A stretch of DNA of 64,000 bases from Maribacter arenosus. Lineage in GTDB: Bacteria > Bacteroidota > Bacteroidia > Flavobacteriales > Flavobacteriaceae. Shown here piece after piece: positions 46,347-56,202 of the stretch (its first letter is position 1; each line of letters starts with the position of its first letter). The position numbers were made by a program, and so were the translations under genes. Location: NCBI RefSeq assembly GCF_014610845.1, contig NZ_JABTCG010000003.1, positions 310,001-374,000 on the forward strand, given 5' to 3'. The notes beneath the pieces were generated by a model. The model ran no database searches. It had not been told where the DNA came from and saw only the letters and a program-made list of their open reading frames with translations.

Positions 46347-46572
46347 AGTACTAAAGTGTTATAACAAATATACGGGCGAATTATCATTTTAGACGTTCAC
46401 AACCTTGTAAGTCAACTAATTTTCAGGTTATTTATCCAATTATTAACAAAAACTTAATATTGTTCATAAAAATAAATGAAAATGGTTGTTAAAAATAAAT
46501 TCAATTCAGTTAGAGTAAAAAAGATTTAATACATTGCGCGATTGCTAAACATCGGACACTTAGAGAACACCA

Positions 46573-47358
46573 TTGTTAAGTTACTACACATATTTACATA
46601 ATGATTCGACCACTTGGGTAACCTTTGTTCATGGAGCAGGGGGAAGCTCTTCCATTTGGTATAAGCAAGTGCGGGAATTCAAAAATCATTTCAACATATT
46701 ATTATTGGATTTAAGAGGACATGGGAATTCAAAACCTAGTCTAAAAGATGCTTTTAACGACAAGTATACCTTTGATTCCATTACGGAGGATATCGTTGAG
46801 GTTATTGACCATCTAAAAATTAAAAAATCGCATTTTATTGGCATTTCCCTTGGGACCATTCTTATACGAAACCTTGCAGAGAAATATCCCCATAGGGTGG
46901 AGAGTATGGTCATGGGCGGAGCAATTATGCAACTCGATTTTCGCTCACAAATATTAATGCGATTAGGCATCTTATTCCAATCTATAGTTCCCTACTTATG
47001 GTTATATAAGTTTTTCGCATTTATAATAATGCCCCATAGAAACCATAAAGAATCAAGGCTCTTGTTTGTTCGGGAAGCAAAGAAACTCTATCAAAAGGAA
47101 TTTACAAGATGGTTTAAATTGACCTCGGAAATAAACCCTTTGCTTCGCGTCTTCAGGGCAGTGGACACCAAAATACCGACATTGTACGTCATGGGAGGAG
47201 AAGACTACCTTTTTCTACCAGCGGTAAAGAAACTTGTACAGAAACATACAGCTTGTAGTTTATTGACGATAGAATATTGCGGACACGTAGTCAATGTGGA
47301 ACAACCACAGCTTTTTAATCACTTGGTCATCGGTTATGTGGCCGATACCAGTAATTGA
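46573..47358 (+). CDS. Alpha/beta hydrolase
   Basis: 261 residues without a signal peptide. Classical alpha/beta-hydrolase elements are the oxyanion loop FVHGAGGSSSIW near residue 20, DLRGHGNS, nucleophile Ser in GISLGT (about residue 95), Asp in VMGGEDYLFLP and His in CGHVVNVEQP. The start is TTG at 46573, since no ATG precedes the first strand; a later start would remove it. Substrate unknown. It is preceded by an AT-rich 226-bp region that probably holds the promoter. Confidence 0.85.
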   Translation: MLSYYTYLHNDSTTWVTFVHGAGGSSSIWYKQVREFKNHFNILLLDLRGHGNSKPSLKDAFNDKYTFDSITEDIVEVIDHLKIKKSHFIGISLGTILIRNLAEKYPHRVESMVMGGAIMQLDFRSQILMRLGILFQSIVPYLWLYKFFAFIIMPHRNHKESRLLFVREAKKLYQKEFTRWFKLTSEINPLLRVFRAVDTKIPTLYVMGGEDYLFLPAVKKLVQKHTACSLLTIEYCGHVVNVEQPQLFNHLVIGYVADTSN

Positions 47359-47385
47359 TTCATTAAATAATCCTATATTATACTT

Positions 47386-47910
47386 ATGGCAGCACATAAA
47401 TATTTATTATTGATTTGTTGTATGCTTTGGGCCGGCCATGCGTTCGGCCAAGAAGAAAAATGCGCTTGCTGTACTGAGGACCATAAAGCATTTGATTTCT
47501 GGGTAGGTTCCTGGTTGGTTTCTAATGCCGATGGCACACTTGCTGGAAGGAATACCATTGTAAAATCGGAAAATAACTGTGTTATTCAGGAAAATTGGAC
47601 CAGTACACAGGCAGGATTTACAGGAATAAGCACTAATTTTTATAATCAGATTACCAAGCAATGGGAGCAATTGTGGATCGACAGTACTGGGGGACATTTA
47701 AAGCTCTCGGGGAATCGAATCGGTAATCAAATGATTTTGGCTTCGGAAGAATTTGAAAATAAGATGGGTGTGCTGAATCGTAACCGGATTACCTGGACCA
47801 TGAATGAAGATGGTACGGTACGTCAACTTTGGGAAATATTGGAAGGCGAAAAAGTTGTAGGTGTTGCTTTTGATGGTTTGTACGAGAGGGTCGAGGGGAC
47901 TAAGGATTAA
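47386..47910 (+). CDS. Secreted DUF1579-like protein
   Basis: 174 residues. The signal peptide ends at HAFGQ (about residue 21). The mature protein starts with a Cys-rich EEKCACCTEDHKAFDFWVGSW segment and continues in a lipocalin/FABP-like run of strands (WLVSNADGTLAGRNTIVKSE, NRITWTMNEDGTVRQLWEI). The FDFWVGSW opening is typical of DUF1579-like proteins. No catalytic residues are known. It follows the alpha/beta hydrolase by 27 nt and may share its transcript. Confidence 0.72.
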   Translation: MAAHKYLLLICCMLWAGHAFGQEEKCACCTEDHKAFDFWVGSWLVSNADGTLAGRNTIVKSENNCVIQENWTSTQAGFTGISTNFYNQITKQWEQLWIDSTGGHLKLSGNRIGNQMILASEEFENKMGVLNRNRITWTMNEDGTVRQLWEILEGEKVVGVAFDGLYERVEGTKD

Positions 47911-48101
47911 GAGGATATCCATTATTGGAATGAAACAAGTTAGATCTTGATGTAAATTGCAGCCCTGGAAAAATTGATAGCTAACTCAAATAATGCCTCT
48001 AAAAATGAGATTTTTGATTTTCTTAGAAGTAGATCCCAGGACTGCCATACATTTAGCATATTGATTAATGCCCTAATTTAAAGACTATCGTCCTGTTTAA
48101 A

Positions 48102-48154
48102 GGAAAGGCTTATAAACGTTTCCGTTTCCGACAAAAAATTACTCTTTATTTACC
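48102..48154 (+). repeat. 53-bp repeated element, copy A (downstream of the arylsulfotransferase gene)
   Basis: Aligns without gaps to 55738-55790 (42 of 53 positions equal by hand count) and to 56155-56207. The shared core is CTTATAAAC followed by (G/C)TTT, then CCGAC. It is part of a longer diverged repeat (about 47951-48154 with 56000-56207). It lies about 40 bp beyond the stop of the leftward sulfotransferase-type gene. The surrounding 284-bp gap holds no gene that I can see. Confidence 0.75.
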
Positions 48155-48194
48155 CAGGACTATATGCAGTCACTGTGATTTAAGTAAATGACTA

Positions 48195-49655
48195 TCATTG
48201 CTCACAGGTACCAATATCAAAGTTTAGTTCCAATGGGTTTCCTGGGGTAAGATCTTTATCGTTCAGGCCGATATAATCAGGGCTATACTTAATGGCTTGA
48301 AAAATGTTGCTTGCAGCGGAATCCCCTTGTGATAGCCTTTGGCCATGGTTTGTTACCGGGTTGATGTATTTCCAAACGATAGTGAGGTCTTCATCAATCT
48401 CGAAAAATTTACCTTGGGTACCTTCACAGATCAAGGTATTGCCATTAGGCAGGCGTTGGGCACTGGAAAGTATTTTTGAATAGAACTTTGTGGGTTCCTC
48501 AGGGTCGATATAGGTCCATTCGGCAGCCTGTGGACCATATGGCTGCCCTAGGTTATAAACATAGTTGTAGATTCCTTCTTTTGGTGTACTTATGATATCG
48601 ATAGAGGAATAATCCGTTTTTCTTCCCAAGCCATTATTAAAGAGCATTATCTTACTCCCATCGGGATATTCATTTGGTATCCAATAGGCATTGTGCTGCC
48701 CAAATAGTTTTCTATCGGCTGGCGTCCCATGATGATATGCTTCAGGATTTCCCCATCTAAAAATAAAATCGCCACCCATATCACTATTCCCTCCATCGTC
48801 AAATTTGGCCTCTTCGGTGGTGGTTGAATGGTCTATGATATATATCTCGCTAAGTTTCTGGGAACTTATAATAATTTGATCAAGGTCGACATGATATTGT
48901 ATTGAATTAAAGTGCAACCAATCAGAATCCCCGTTTGAGCTTCCCAGGTAATTGATATCCAATAGTTGAGGATTTTCTGAAACAACCCCATAATTATCCT
49001 TGGTGTTGTCAAAGTCCTGAACAAGATGGTCCCATGTTCTCCATTCCCAAACAACATTACCACCATTGCTACCACTGGGTTCAATTTCAATAATACGCTC
49101 ATCATAGAGTCCATCTTCCGAGAGGTTTTCCGGGTTCCTTCCGGTATGAATGGCATCTTCCTTTGATTTTTTATGTACGGATAAAAATAGGATATTGCCA
49201 TTGGGTAATGGAACCAATCCATGGTGCTGGCTATACATTGGATTGGAATATCGAAAACTCCAAATTAGTTCACCGCCCCAACTGAATTTCTCAATAATTC
49301 CACCAATACCGCCATAGGGTAGCTCTGGATTGACTATTTTGCCAGCCCTTAACAAGGAACCGTCTTCCATGAGGCTGAATGCACCACCCCTGTCATAAGT
49401 ACTTGTCCATTGTTTAATGACCCGCCCGCAATTATCGATAAGATAAGTGGTCTTATGAATGGTGAAAAGGGTATAGCCGTCATAAGCTTTTGGGTCATTT
49501 AATAATGTTCCCAAAGTGTTTGATTCGGGAATCGCTATAGCATCTGGTTCTTTAGAAACCGGTTTCGTAATTTGGGTGTTAACACTATCAACAGAACAAC
49601 TTAAAAAAGATGATATCCAAAGGATGATAAGAATGTGAAGTGATAATTTTTTCAT
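48195..49655 (-). CDS. Arylsulfotransferase (ASST)-type lipoprotein
   Basis: 486 residues with a lipoprotein signal (HILIILWISSFLSC). A beta-propeller-like series of Trp/Gly blades is seen: GYTLFTIHKTTYLIDNCGRV, IIEKFSWGGELIWSF, SQHHGLVPLPNGNILFL, NVVWEWRTWDHLVQD, DWLHFNSIQYHVDLDQII, FGQHNAYWIPN and RLPNGNTLICEGTQGKFFEI. These match arylsulfotransferase family proteins, which move sulfate between phenolic compounds in the periplasm using an active-site His. The conserved His residues (HHG, WLHFNSIQYH, GQHN) are present. Many Bacteroidota members are of unproven activity. It is the last gene of the leftward SusC/SusD locus, 105 nt after the preceding gene, with a hairpin in that gap. Confidence 0.83.
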   Translation of the reverse strand: MKKLSLHILIILWISSFLSCSVDSVNTQITKPVSKEPDAIAIPESNTLGTLLNDPKAYDGYTLFTIHKTTYLIDNCGRVIKQWTSTYDRGGAFSLMEDGSLLRAGKIVNPELPYGGIGGIIEKFSWGGELIWSFRYSNPMYSQHHGLVPLPNGNILFLSVHKKSKEDAIHTGRNPENLSEDGLYDERIIEIEPSGSNGGNVVWEWRTWDHLVQDFDNTKDNYGVVSENPQLLDINYLGSSNGDSDWLHFNSIQYHVDLDQIIISSQKLSEIYIIDHSTTTEEAKFDDGGNSDMGGDFIFRWGNPEAYHHGTPADRKLFGQHNAYWIPNEYPDGSKIMLFNNGLGRKTDYSSIDIISTPKEGIYNYVYNLGQPYGPQAAEWTYIDPEEPTKFYSKILSSAQRLPNGNTLICEGTQGKFFEIDEDLTIVWKYINPVTNHGQRLSQGDSAASNIFQAIKYSPDYIGLNDKDLTPGNPLELNFDIGTCEQ

Positions 49656-49710
49656 TGGATACGAAATAGAATGAAAACCAAACGCAATAGGAACGGATTT
49701 AGTCCGAAAA

Positions 49711-49743
49711 GAAAAACAGCTTATGGTTAGTAAGCTGCTTTTC
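49711..49743 (-). terminator. Hairpin between the third-position lipoprotein and the sulfotransferase gene
   Basis: CAGCTTA / TAAGCTG with a 7-nt loop, extended by A-T pairs, is followed on the minus strand by TTTTTC. It may stop or attenuate transcription from the susC/susD genes, lowering expression of the last gene. Confidence 0.7.
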
Positions 49744-49760
49744 CGGATGTCTAAATAAAT

Positions 49761-50678
49761 TTATTGAGTAAACAAATCAGGCCAATCGGCTCCTCCTTCC
49801 CTAGTAATCACAACATCTCCTGAATCCCCATAATCGTTGGACCATGAAAGGGACATTTCCGGGCCATTGACATCGGTAATGACCCATGTATAGGTCAATC
49901 CGTATTGGTCTTGCCCACCTGAAATGATAAGATTACAGGCATCTGTAAACGTTGCACCTCCACTTGTTGCCGGGGAATCGCTCCAACAAGTCGTTCCATA
50001 TTGGCCAAAACCAAGGTCCGATGTTAAATAGATACCGCCCCCTTGATCTGTCCATGTAACTGTCCCGGTTACTTCCCCACTAGGACAGGTACCTGTTATC
50101 GCCTGCAAATTGGAGGACACAAAGGAGTGGGTCCCGCCAAGGCTAGAGGTACAAGAAACCGGATAATTGATTACCGTGGTAAAAAGCACCGTTGTTTGAA
50201 TATTGGTTCCTGTACCCCCTATTATTCCATCCGGACTAACAATGTCGAGAACGGTACCATTGGGCATAGTAAACCGGGTGGTAATGGTCAGAACATCCCC
50301 TACCTGAAAATCAGCACCGCTATTGATTTCGGAAAATGCAGCTACCACATCTGCCGCGGTTAGGCTAAAATCTCCCGGTAGGGTTACATTACTGAACAAG
50401 ACAGCATTATAAACAGGCCCTGCAAAGGTGGTATAGACACCTACAATATCAGTTGATGCTGGTTCTCCTTGAGCAACAGAGGCGTTGAATTGCAAAGTTA
50501 TCGGCTCGCCATTCTGCGCTTTTACAAGGTCGATGAATGCTGGGGCACTCGCAGCTTTTACCATGTTAGGTGCCGCACCTTCATCTAAAGGGATTACTGA
50601 AGTTCCACCATCATCCTCGCATGATATCGCGAATGTAATGGTCAACACTAGGAGTAGTATAGTTTTGATTTTTTTCAT
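49761..50678 (-). CDS. Third-position surface lipoprotein of SusC/SusD locus (SusE-like role, unknown ligand)
   Basis: 305 residues from the start at 50678 (lipoprotein signal LLLVLTITFAISC); the longer frame to 50741 overlaps susD and lacks a leading signal. The mature part begins DDGGTSVIPLDEGAAPNMVK and is rich in Ser, Thr, Gly and strands. A C-terminal domain contains the three Cys of CTSSLGG, GTCPSGEV and TTCWSDS plus a fourth in DACNLII. Its place after SusC and SusD, and its lipoprotein nature, fit a SusE/SusF-like surface glycan-binding protein. I do not recognise a specific family. Start is 10 nt before the susD stop in the direction of transcription, so the genes are co-transcribed. 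Confidence 0.8.
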   Translation of the reverse strand: MKKIKTILLLVLTITFAISCEDDGGTSVIPLDEGAAPNMVKAASAPAFIDLVKAQNGEPITLQFNASVAQGEPASTDIVGVYTTFAGPVYNAVLFSNVTLPGDFSLTAADVVAAFSEINSGADFQVGDVLTITTRFTMPNGTVLDIVSPDGIIGGTGTNIQTTVLFTTVINYPVSCTSSLGGTHSFVSSNLQAITGTCPSGEVTGTVTWTDQGGGIYLTSDLGFGQYGTTCWSDSPATSGGATFTDACNLIISGGQDQYGLTYTWVITDVNGPEMSLSWSNDYGDSGDVVITREGGADWPDLFTQ

Positions 50679-50688
50679 GATTTCTTTA

Positions 50689-52389
50689 TTAATTGTCCCA
50701 AAATATTTTGACAGTTGTTGGATCTTTTTGAGCCGGTGCATTTTGATTGAGGTTCAACTCCGGCTGGGGCCAGAAAAATGAATGTTGAAAACCGTTGTTA
50801 AGCACTGTCAAATTGTCCAATAAGGGCCAACCGTCACCATTGTCTAACTGATATTCCGGAGAAGCTCCATTGGGATCCGCCAAAACGGGATAACCCGTCC
50901 TTCTGTAATCGTTGTATTGATCCATGGAATCACCGAAAGTGGCCACCCATTTTTGGGTTAAGATAAGTTCCAGTTTTTTTTCATCGCTGGCAGCGGCAAA
51001 TTCGGCATCTATATTATCCATAAAGGCTATGACTTCCGGGGAACCTACGAGTGTTGGAACCGTTTGTGAAGTACCTGATCCGGCAACCACTTGATCTACT
51101 TTCGCAAAACTTGCCTCCATGGCTTCCCTGAGTTTGGTGCCGGCATTTCCACTTAGCAATCCTACTTGTATTAGCTCGGCTTGGATATATAAAAACTCAT
51201 CATAGGTTAGTATTCTCCTTGGCGCCACGCCAGTACCACTGCCAATGGTTCTTGCAAACCCTTGTCCGTCATCATATCGTCCTCCACAAGGGAATATGCC
51301 GGGAAAGGTCGCATCTGTCTGTACGGCATGATCACGGTCGGGTCCAATACTGCCAAAGCGAATTGTGAAAAATCCTGTTGAAGAATCCCAATAGTCTGCA
51401 TTAGGGTCCCCTGTTGAAGTATCCCCTTGATCTCTTGGAAATTGTCCGGGAGTTAACTGGTTGGCCCAATAATATGGAATCCTGGGGTCTTTGTTTCCTG
51501 TATGTATATTCGGGTTCATACCCATTAATATTTCATAAAACCAAGGACTGATATATTTGGTCACCTGTGCCCCCCCATAAGCATCAATGAAAAGTTGATT
51601 GCGCTCATCGGATGGGGCTTGTGCTATCGTATGGGTAAATTGAAAGTCGTCAGCTATGGAAGAAAGAAAATTGTTCTCGGCCACCAAAGCATCAAAATCT
51701 GATGAATTGAATAATGAGGACAATCGTATTTGGTTGTATAACTTCAATTTAAACGTATTGGCAAATTTCACCCATTTGCTCGAAGATCCACCGTAATACA
51801 AGTCGTCAGAGGAGGGAAAAGCCAATCCTTGCCCACCTGATACTTTTGCCTTTCCGGAATCGAGCAAATCCAAAACAGCCTGATACACCGCTTCCTGATC
51901 ATCAAAAACAGGACTAACCGTACCCCCTTCCAAAAGGGTCGCTTCCGAAAAAGGAACATCGCCCCAAAGGTCGACTGCCACCGACATCAGGTAAGCTTTC
52001 AATATCTCTGCAATACCCACATATACCATGTCCCCGCTTTCAGTGGCCTGCGCAATAAGTGTTTCTATATCGGTTAAGGTGAGGTATATGGTGTCCCAAT
52101 CGTTGTTGAGGTTAATATTGTCTGCCTTAGTACCATATTGGTCTTGTTCTTCCCTTGCTGTAAATTGGTGGGTATAAACAGATAACATATCCCCACTCCA
52201 CAATCGAAAATCTGCCGTGTTTGCAACCGCTATATCGATGTTGGTCAATAATTGGCCCAAAGGAGCGGTTGTTGGACTATCGGTATCCGTATCGACATCC
52301 AAGTATTTCTCGCAACTGATAAATGGACCTGACAGAAACAACCAAGCCAAGGTGTATGTTAAAAATCTTGTGTATTTTATATTTTTCAT
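50689..52389 (-). CDS. SusD/RagB-family lipoprotein (second locus)
   Basis: 566 residues with signal FLTYTLAWLFLSGPFISC. SusD-like-2 features are PLGQLLTNIDIAVANTADFR, the MVYVGIAEILKAYLMSVAVD helix with LWGDVPFSEATLLEGG, SKWVKFANTFKLKLYNQIRL and the C-terminal ILTQKWVATFGDSMDQYNDY with RRTGYP. It partners the SusC gene 10 nt upstream. The ligand is not apparent; no glycoside hydrolase is encoded in this locus within the window, which is unusual for a polysaccharide system. Confidence 0.94.
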   Translation of the reverse strand: MKNIKYTRFLTYTLAWLFLSGPFISCEKYLDVDTDTDSPTTAPLGQLLTNIDIAVANTADFRLWSGDMLSVYTHQFTAREEQDQYGTKADNINLNNDWDTIYLTLTDIETLIAQATESGDMVYVGIAEILKAYLMSVAVDLWGDVPFSEATLLEGGTVSPVFDDQEAVYQAVLDLLDSGKAKVSGGQGLAFPSSDDLYYGGSSSKWVKFANTFKLKLYNQIRLSSLFNSSDFDALVAENNFLSSIADDFQFTHTIAQAPSDERNQLFIDAYGGAQVTKYISPWFYEILMGMNPNIHTGNKDPRIPYYWANQLTPGQFPRDQGDTSTGDPNADYWDSSTGFFTIRFGSIGPDRDHAVQTDATFPGIFPCGGRYDDGQGFARTIGSGTGVAPRRILTYDEFLYIQAELIQVGLLSGNAGTKLREAMEASFAKVDQVVAGSGTSQTVPTLVGSPEVIAFMDNIDAEFAAASDEKKLELILTQKWVATFGDSMDQYNDYRRTGYPVLADPNGASPEYQLDNGDGWPLLDNLTVLNNGFQHSFFWPQPELNLNQNAPAQKDPTTVKIFWDN

Positions 52390-52399
52390 GCCTTTTTTA

Positions 52400-55300
52400 T
52401 TAGAAAGTTAAATTAAGTTTAAACCCATATCGTTTTGACGTAGGAGCGGCGGAAATCTCAATACCCTGTAGTCTTGTTGAACCAAAACTGGTTACCTCAG
52501 GGTCAAAATTTGTATATTTTGGAACATTGGGGGCAAAGTACCAAAGGTTGTTGCCCATTACACTAAAACTTATTTTGCCAAAAGGTGTTTTGTCCAACCA
52601 TTTGGATGGGAAATCATACGTTAGGCTCATCTCCCTAAGACGATAGACAGTGCCATCGTATATTTCTCCTTCATCTACGGTATTAATTCCAAACGTATTA
52701 CCTCCTGCAGGGGAGAAATACAATTCATTCATGTCGATTTGAGTGGTATTCGGGATTTGGTTTCCACTGGCATCCAAAATGGGATTACCGGCATTATCGC
52801 CATAGAAACCGGGGATAATGAAAGTACGTTCCCTATCTTCCGTATCCTTGGTAACACCTCGTCCCAATAAAGCGACAATACTGGAGGATTGAATATCACC
52901 ACCTTCCTTCCAATCGAATTGTGCCCTTAACGACAGATTTTTATAGGTAAAGGTATTTATCAAACCTACCCTGAAATCTGGGTTGGGATCGCCGATTACA
53001 CCATTTTCCAAATCTTGCACAATACCGCCTCCGGCTTGGTTAATGAGATAGTTTCCATCGGCATCACGGGCGAATCGTTGTCCAAAAAACACCCCGAAAG
53101 GTTCCCCTACGATGGCATGAGCTATTTCATTGGCATTAAATTGGATCCGTTCCAATCCCTCTACCAACTCTGTAACTTCGTTTTCATTTTTAGTAAATGT
53201 GGTGAATGAAGTCCATTTGAAATTTTCGGTCTGTATAGGCACTAGGGTAAGTCCAACTTCAACCCCTGTATTCTGAATTTCCCCAATGTTGGTATTAAAA
53301 GTGGCAAATCCACTGGAAGAAGGAACACTAACGGGAGAAATTAAGTCCGTAGTGGTTTTTTTGTACCAGCTAAAATCCAGTACAATACGTCTTCTGAAAA
53401 ATTCCAAATCAAGACCGGCCTCGATTTCATCGGTAAATTCAGGGGTAAGTTCGGTATCCCCTAATGCTGATCGGTTCGCTATGACTGGGGCTCCTGAAAA
53501 GGCATTGCCCACCGCAAAAGTCCTGTTTAAAAATTCTGGATCGGCATCCCTACCTACAGAAGCATAGCCAATCCTGATTTTACCAAAAGTCAGAACATCG
53601 CTATCTAGGTTAAAGGCATCCGTGAATATAAAGGATGAGGATATAGATGGATAGAAATATGAATTGTTGTTTTTAGGAAGTGTTGAACTCCAGTCGTTCC
53701 TTCCCGTGGCGGTAAGAAATAGGAAGTCTTTATACGAAAGACCAAGCTCAGCAAATACGCCAACGTTTCTTTTTCTTGCAAACCCGATTCCATTGGTCGG
53801 AGTAGGGTTTACCAAAGTGACATTCAGATTGTTTTCTACGGTATAGATTCCCGGAGATATAAATGTATTGGCCAGAATAGCATGGCGATCGGAGGTACTT
53901 TGAAGCACGTTGCTGCCCAAAATGGAAGTAAATCCAATTTCCTCATTAATGTCATAGTCAAAATTCACCAAAAATGTAGATTCTATATCTTCGTTCGTAA
54001 AATTATCGGTAGTCACGGCTCCCAAACCATTGTTTGCCCGTGATCCAAGATCACGAATCTCCTTTCGGTCCAAATTGTACTTATTGATTCCCACACGTAA
54101 TGATGTGGATATGTGATCATTGAAATCGTAAGATGCATTGACATTCGCAACTGTTCTATTTGTATTGGTGATAATCTGATCGTGTTTCCAGGACCAAAGT
54201 GGGTGATCCCAACCATTGTTTGGGGTTACGGATGCGCCGGTTACCGGATGTTCAAAAGGTAGCGATGTATCCCAAACCCTTCCAAGCCATAATGTTCTTG
54301 CAAATGAGGAAGCTGAACCCGCAAACTGGTTTTCACCAAAGAAGCCACCAACCTGTTTGGTGTCTGAGTAGCTGAGTGAGGCCCCAACATTAATACCGTT
54401 CTGCAGTTTGAAATTACCTCCGGCAGAAACTGAAGTCCTGTCAAAAGTATTGTAGGGGATATAGCCTTCCTGGGTAAGATCGGAAACTGTAACACTAAAG
54501 TTTCCATCTTCACCGCCATAAGAAAGGTTGACCGAATTATCATATACCGTTCCGACCCTAAACAAGTTTTCCACATTGTTCGGCTGGGCCTCATAGGGAA
54601 CAGTAGGTCCAAATAGATCAGGAAAGGCGTTCAATAGATTAGGCCAAGTCGGAATTGTTGCCAAGGAATCGAACCTTGGCCCCCATGATCCATTGGCATT
54701 AACATAGCCGAAATTCACACCATTTCCATAGGTATTTTGATATTCTGGAAGGTTAGCAATTTTTTCGAAATAAGTACCAGAATTAAAGGTCACGTTTAAT
54801 TTATTGGCCGTATTGCCACCTGCACCAGCCTTGGTAGTGATAACGATTACACCATCAGCGGCTCGTGAACCATACAAAGCCGCAGCTGCTGTACTTTTTA
54901 AAACATTTACCGAGGCAATATCATTAGGATCCAGGGAGGATAGTCCCGATTCGTAACCTCCACCTCCTGTAGACTGGCTGCTCGATGGTGCCAAGTCTGC
55001 CGTAGTCGTTTGTGAATTGTCATAGGCAATACCATCGACAATGATCAGTGGTTGGGAAGAACTTCCGAAAGTAGTGGCACCCCTTATATTTATTTGATTG
55101 GATGCTCCTGCAACTCCGGTGGAAAAATTCACATTTACCCCAGGTACCTTACCGGATAACGAGCGTATCAAATCAGGTTCGGAGTTCTCGATGATATCCT
55201 CTGATTCTACTTTACTTACGGCATAGCCCAAATTCTTTGGATTCCGTTTTATGCCAAAAGCGGTGACCACTACTTCTTCCAAAGCCTGTGTGTCATCCTC

Positions 55301-55582
55301 TAGTTGTACGTTCACTACATTCGATGAAGTTACGGTTGTTCGCTTTGTTTTTTGGCCGATATATGAGAACACCAAAATATCACCTTCACTCACTTGAATC
55401 GCATAGTTGCCATCAAAATCGGTTTGCGTACCATTAGTTGTACCGGCAACCAAGATGTTCACACCTGGGAGTGGAATGCCGGTCTGATCGGTTACATTAC
55501 CGGCAACCGTTTTTTCTTGTGTATATGCCCACGATATTCCAATAAGGAAGAGCATAATCACCCAATTACATTTTTTTTTCAT
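52400..55582 (-). CDS. SusC/RagA-family TonB-dependent receptor (second locus)
   Basis: 1060 residues. The signal peptide ends in SWAYTQ. A carboxypeptidase-like domain (VAGNVTDQTGIPLPGVNILV), the switch ALEEVVVTAFGIKRNPKNLG and a plug with SLSGKVPGVNV, PLIIVDGIAYDN and AAAALYGSRAADGVIVITT follow. A beta-barrel ends YGFKLNLTF. It is the first gene of a leftward operon susC-susD-lipoprotein-sulfotransferase. Upstream lie 620 bp containing two copies of the 53-bp repeat and then the regulator gene, which points the same way. Confidence 0.95.
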   Translation of the reverse strand: MKKKCNWVIMLFLIGISWAYTQEKTVAGNVTDQTGIPLPGVNILVAGTTNGTQTDFDGNYAIQVSEGDILVFSYIGQKTKRTTVTSSNVVNVQLEDDTQALEEVVVTAFGIKRNPKNLGYAVSKVESEDIIENSEPDLIRSLSGKVPGVNVNFSTGVAGASNQINIRGATTFGSSSQPLIIVDGIAYDNSQTTTADLAPSSSQSTGGGGYESGLSSLDPNDIASVNVLKSTAAAALYGSRAADGVIVITTKAGAGGNTANKLNVTFNSGTYFEKIANLPEYQNTYGNGVNFGYVNANGSWGPRFDSLATIPTWPNLLNAFPDLFGPTVPYEAQPNNVENLFRVGTVYDNSVNLSYGGEDGNFSVTVSDLTQEGYIPYNTFDRTSVSAGGNFKLQNGINVGASLSYSDTKQVGGFFGENQFAGSASSFARTLWLGRVWDTSLPFEHPVTGASVTPNNGWDHPLWSWKHDQIITNTNRTVANVNASYDFNDHISTSLRVGINKYNLDRKEIRDLGSRANNGLGAVTTDNFTNEDIESTFLVNFDYDINEEIGFTSILGSNVLQSTSDRHAILANTFISPGIYTVENNLNVTLVNPTPTNGIGFARKRNVGVFAELGLSYKDFLFLTATGRNDWSSTLPKNNNSYFYPSISSSFIFTDAFNLDSDVLTFGKIRIGYASVGRDADPEFLNRTFAVGNAFSGAPVIANRSALGDTELTPEFTDEIEAGLDLEFFRRRIVLDFSWYKKTTTDLISPVSVPSSSGFATFNTNIGEIQNTGVEVGLTLVPIQTENFKWTSFTTFTKNENEVTELVEGLERIQFNANEIAHAIVGEPFGVFFGQRFARDADGNYLINQAGGGIVQDLENGVIGDPNPDFRVGLINTFTYKNLSLRAQFDWKEGGDIQSSSIVALLGRGVTKDTEDRERTFIIPGFYGDNAGNPILDASGNQIPNTTQIDMNELYFSPAGGNTFGINTVDEGEIYDGTVYRLREMSLTYDFPSKWLDKTPFGKISFSVMGNNLWYFAPNVPKYTNFDPEVTSFGSTRLQGIEISAAPTSKRYGFKLNLTF

Positions 55583-56202
55583 ACTTAGAATTTTAATTCA
55601 AAACAGTTACTCTGTATTTGATTTAGGTTTGGGAATTCCTAGGTGCGTTTCAACTATTTGAGGAGTAATTGTTTTAGAGCTTTGTTACCATTAATTAGTC
55701 ATTAAGGACAAAGTAACATGCTATTAACACAATTTTAGGAAAGCCTTATAAACGTTTACTTAACCGACGAAAGCTTACGCTTGTTTTACCTTTTATATCG
55801 TATCTGCGGCTAAAAGGTATATTCTGAGAGTCATCAACATTGGTCTATGGGTAATCAATATAAGCCCATGTACTTGGAATTTTTTTCACTTCTTGGATGT
55901 TGCCAATGGATAGCATTATAGTAATGGAGTATTGGGAGGGAAGTAAGTAGGGAAGGATTGACGTAATGATGGTTACTGAATATGGTATGCAATATGAAAT
56001 GTAAAGCGCAGCCCTGAACAATTTTGATGACTAATTCAAATGACTACCCTAAAAATGAGATAGAAGAATTATTTAAAGAGTATAACCCTCAGAGCTGCTT
56101 TTTACACTTTGATTGATGAATACCCCAAATAAAAACACTTTAGGGTTAATGGAGGATAAGACTTATAAACCTTTCCTTTACCGACGAACGTTTACGAGGC
56201 TT
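55583..56202. promoter_or_regulatory. 620-bp region between the AraC regulator and susC
   Basis: No gene seen in either strand beyond short noise frames. It contains 53-bp repeat copy C (55738-55790, about 155 bp upstream of the susC ATG) and most of copy B with its extended repeat (56000-56207). The copy near susC is the best candidate for a regulator-binding site. No exact TAnnTTTG element was found by eye on the minus strand. Confidence 0.55.
55738..55790 (+). repeat. 53-bp repeated element, copy C (susC upstream region)
   Basis: Gapless match to the elements at 48102-48154 and 56155-56207, with the shared core CTTATAAAC and CCGAC. Unlike the other two copies, the flanking sequence does not match, so the unit itself is the conserved part. 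Confidence 0.75.
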
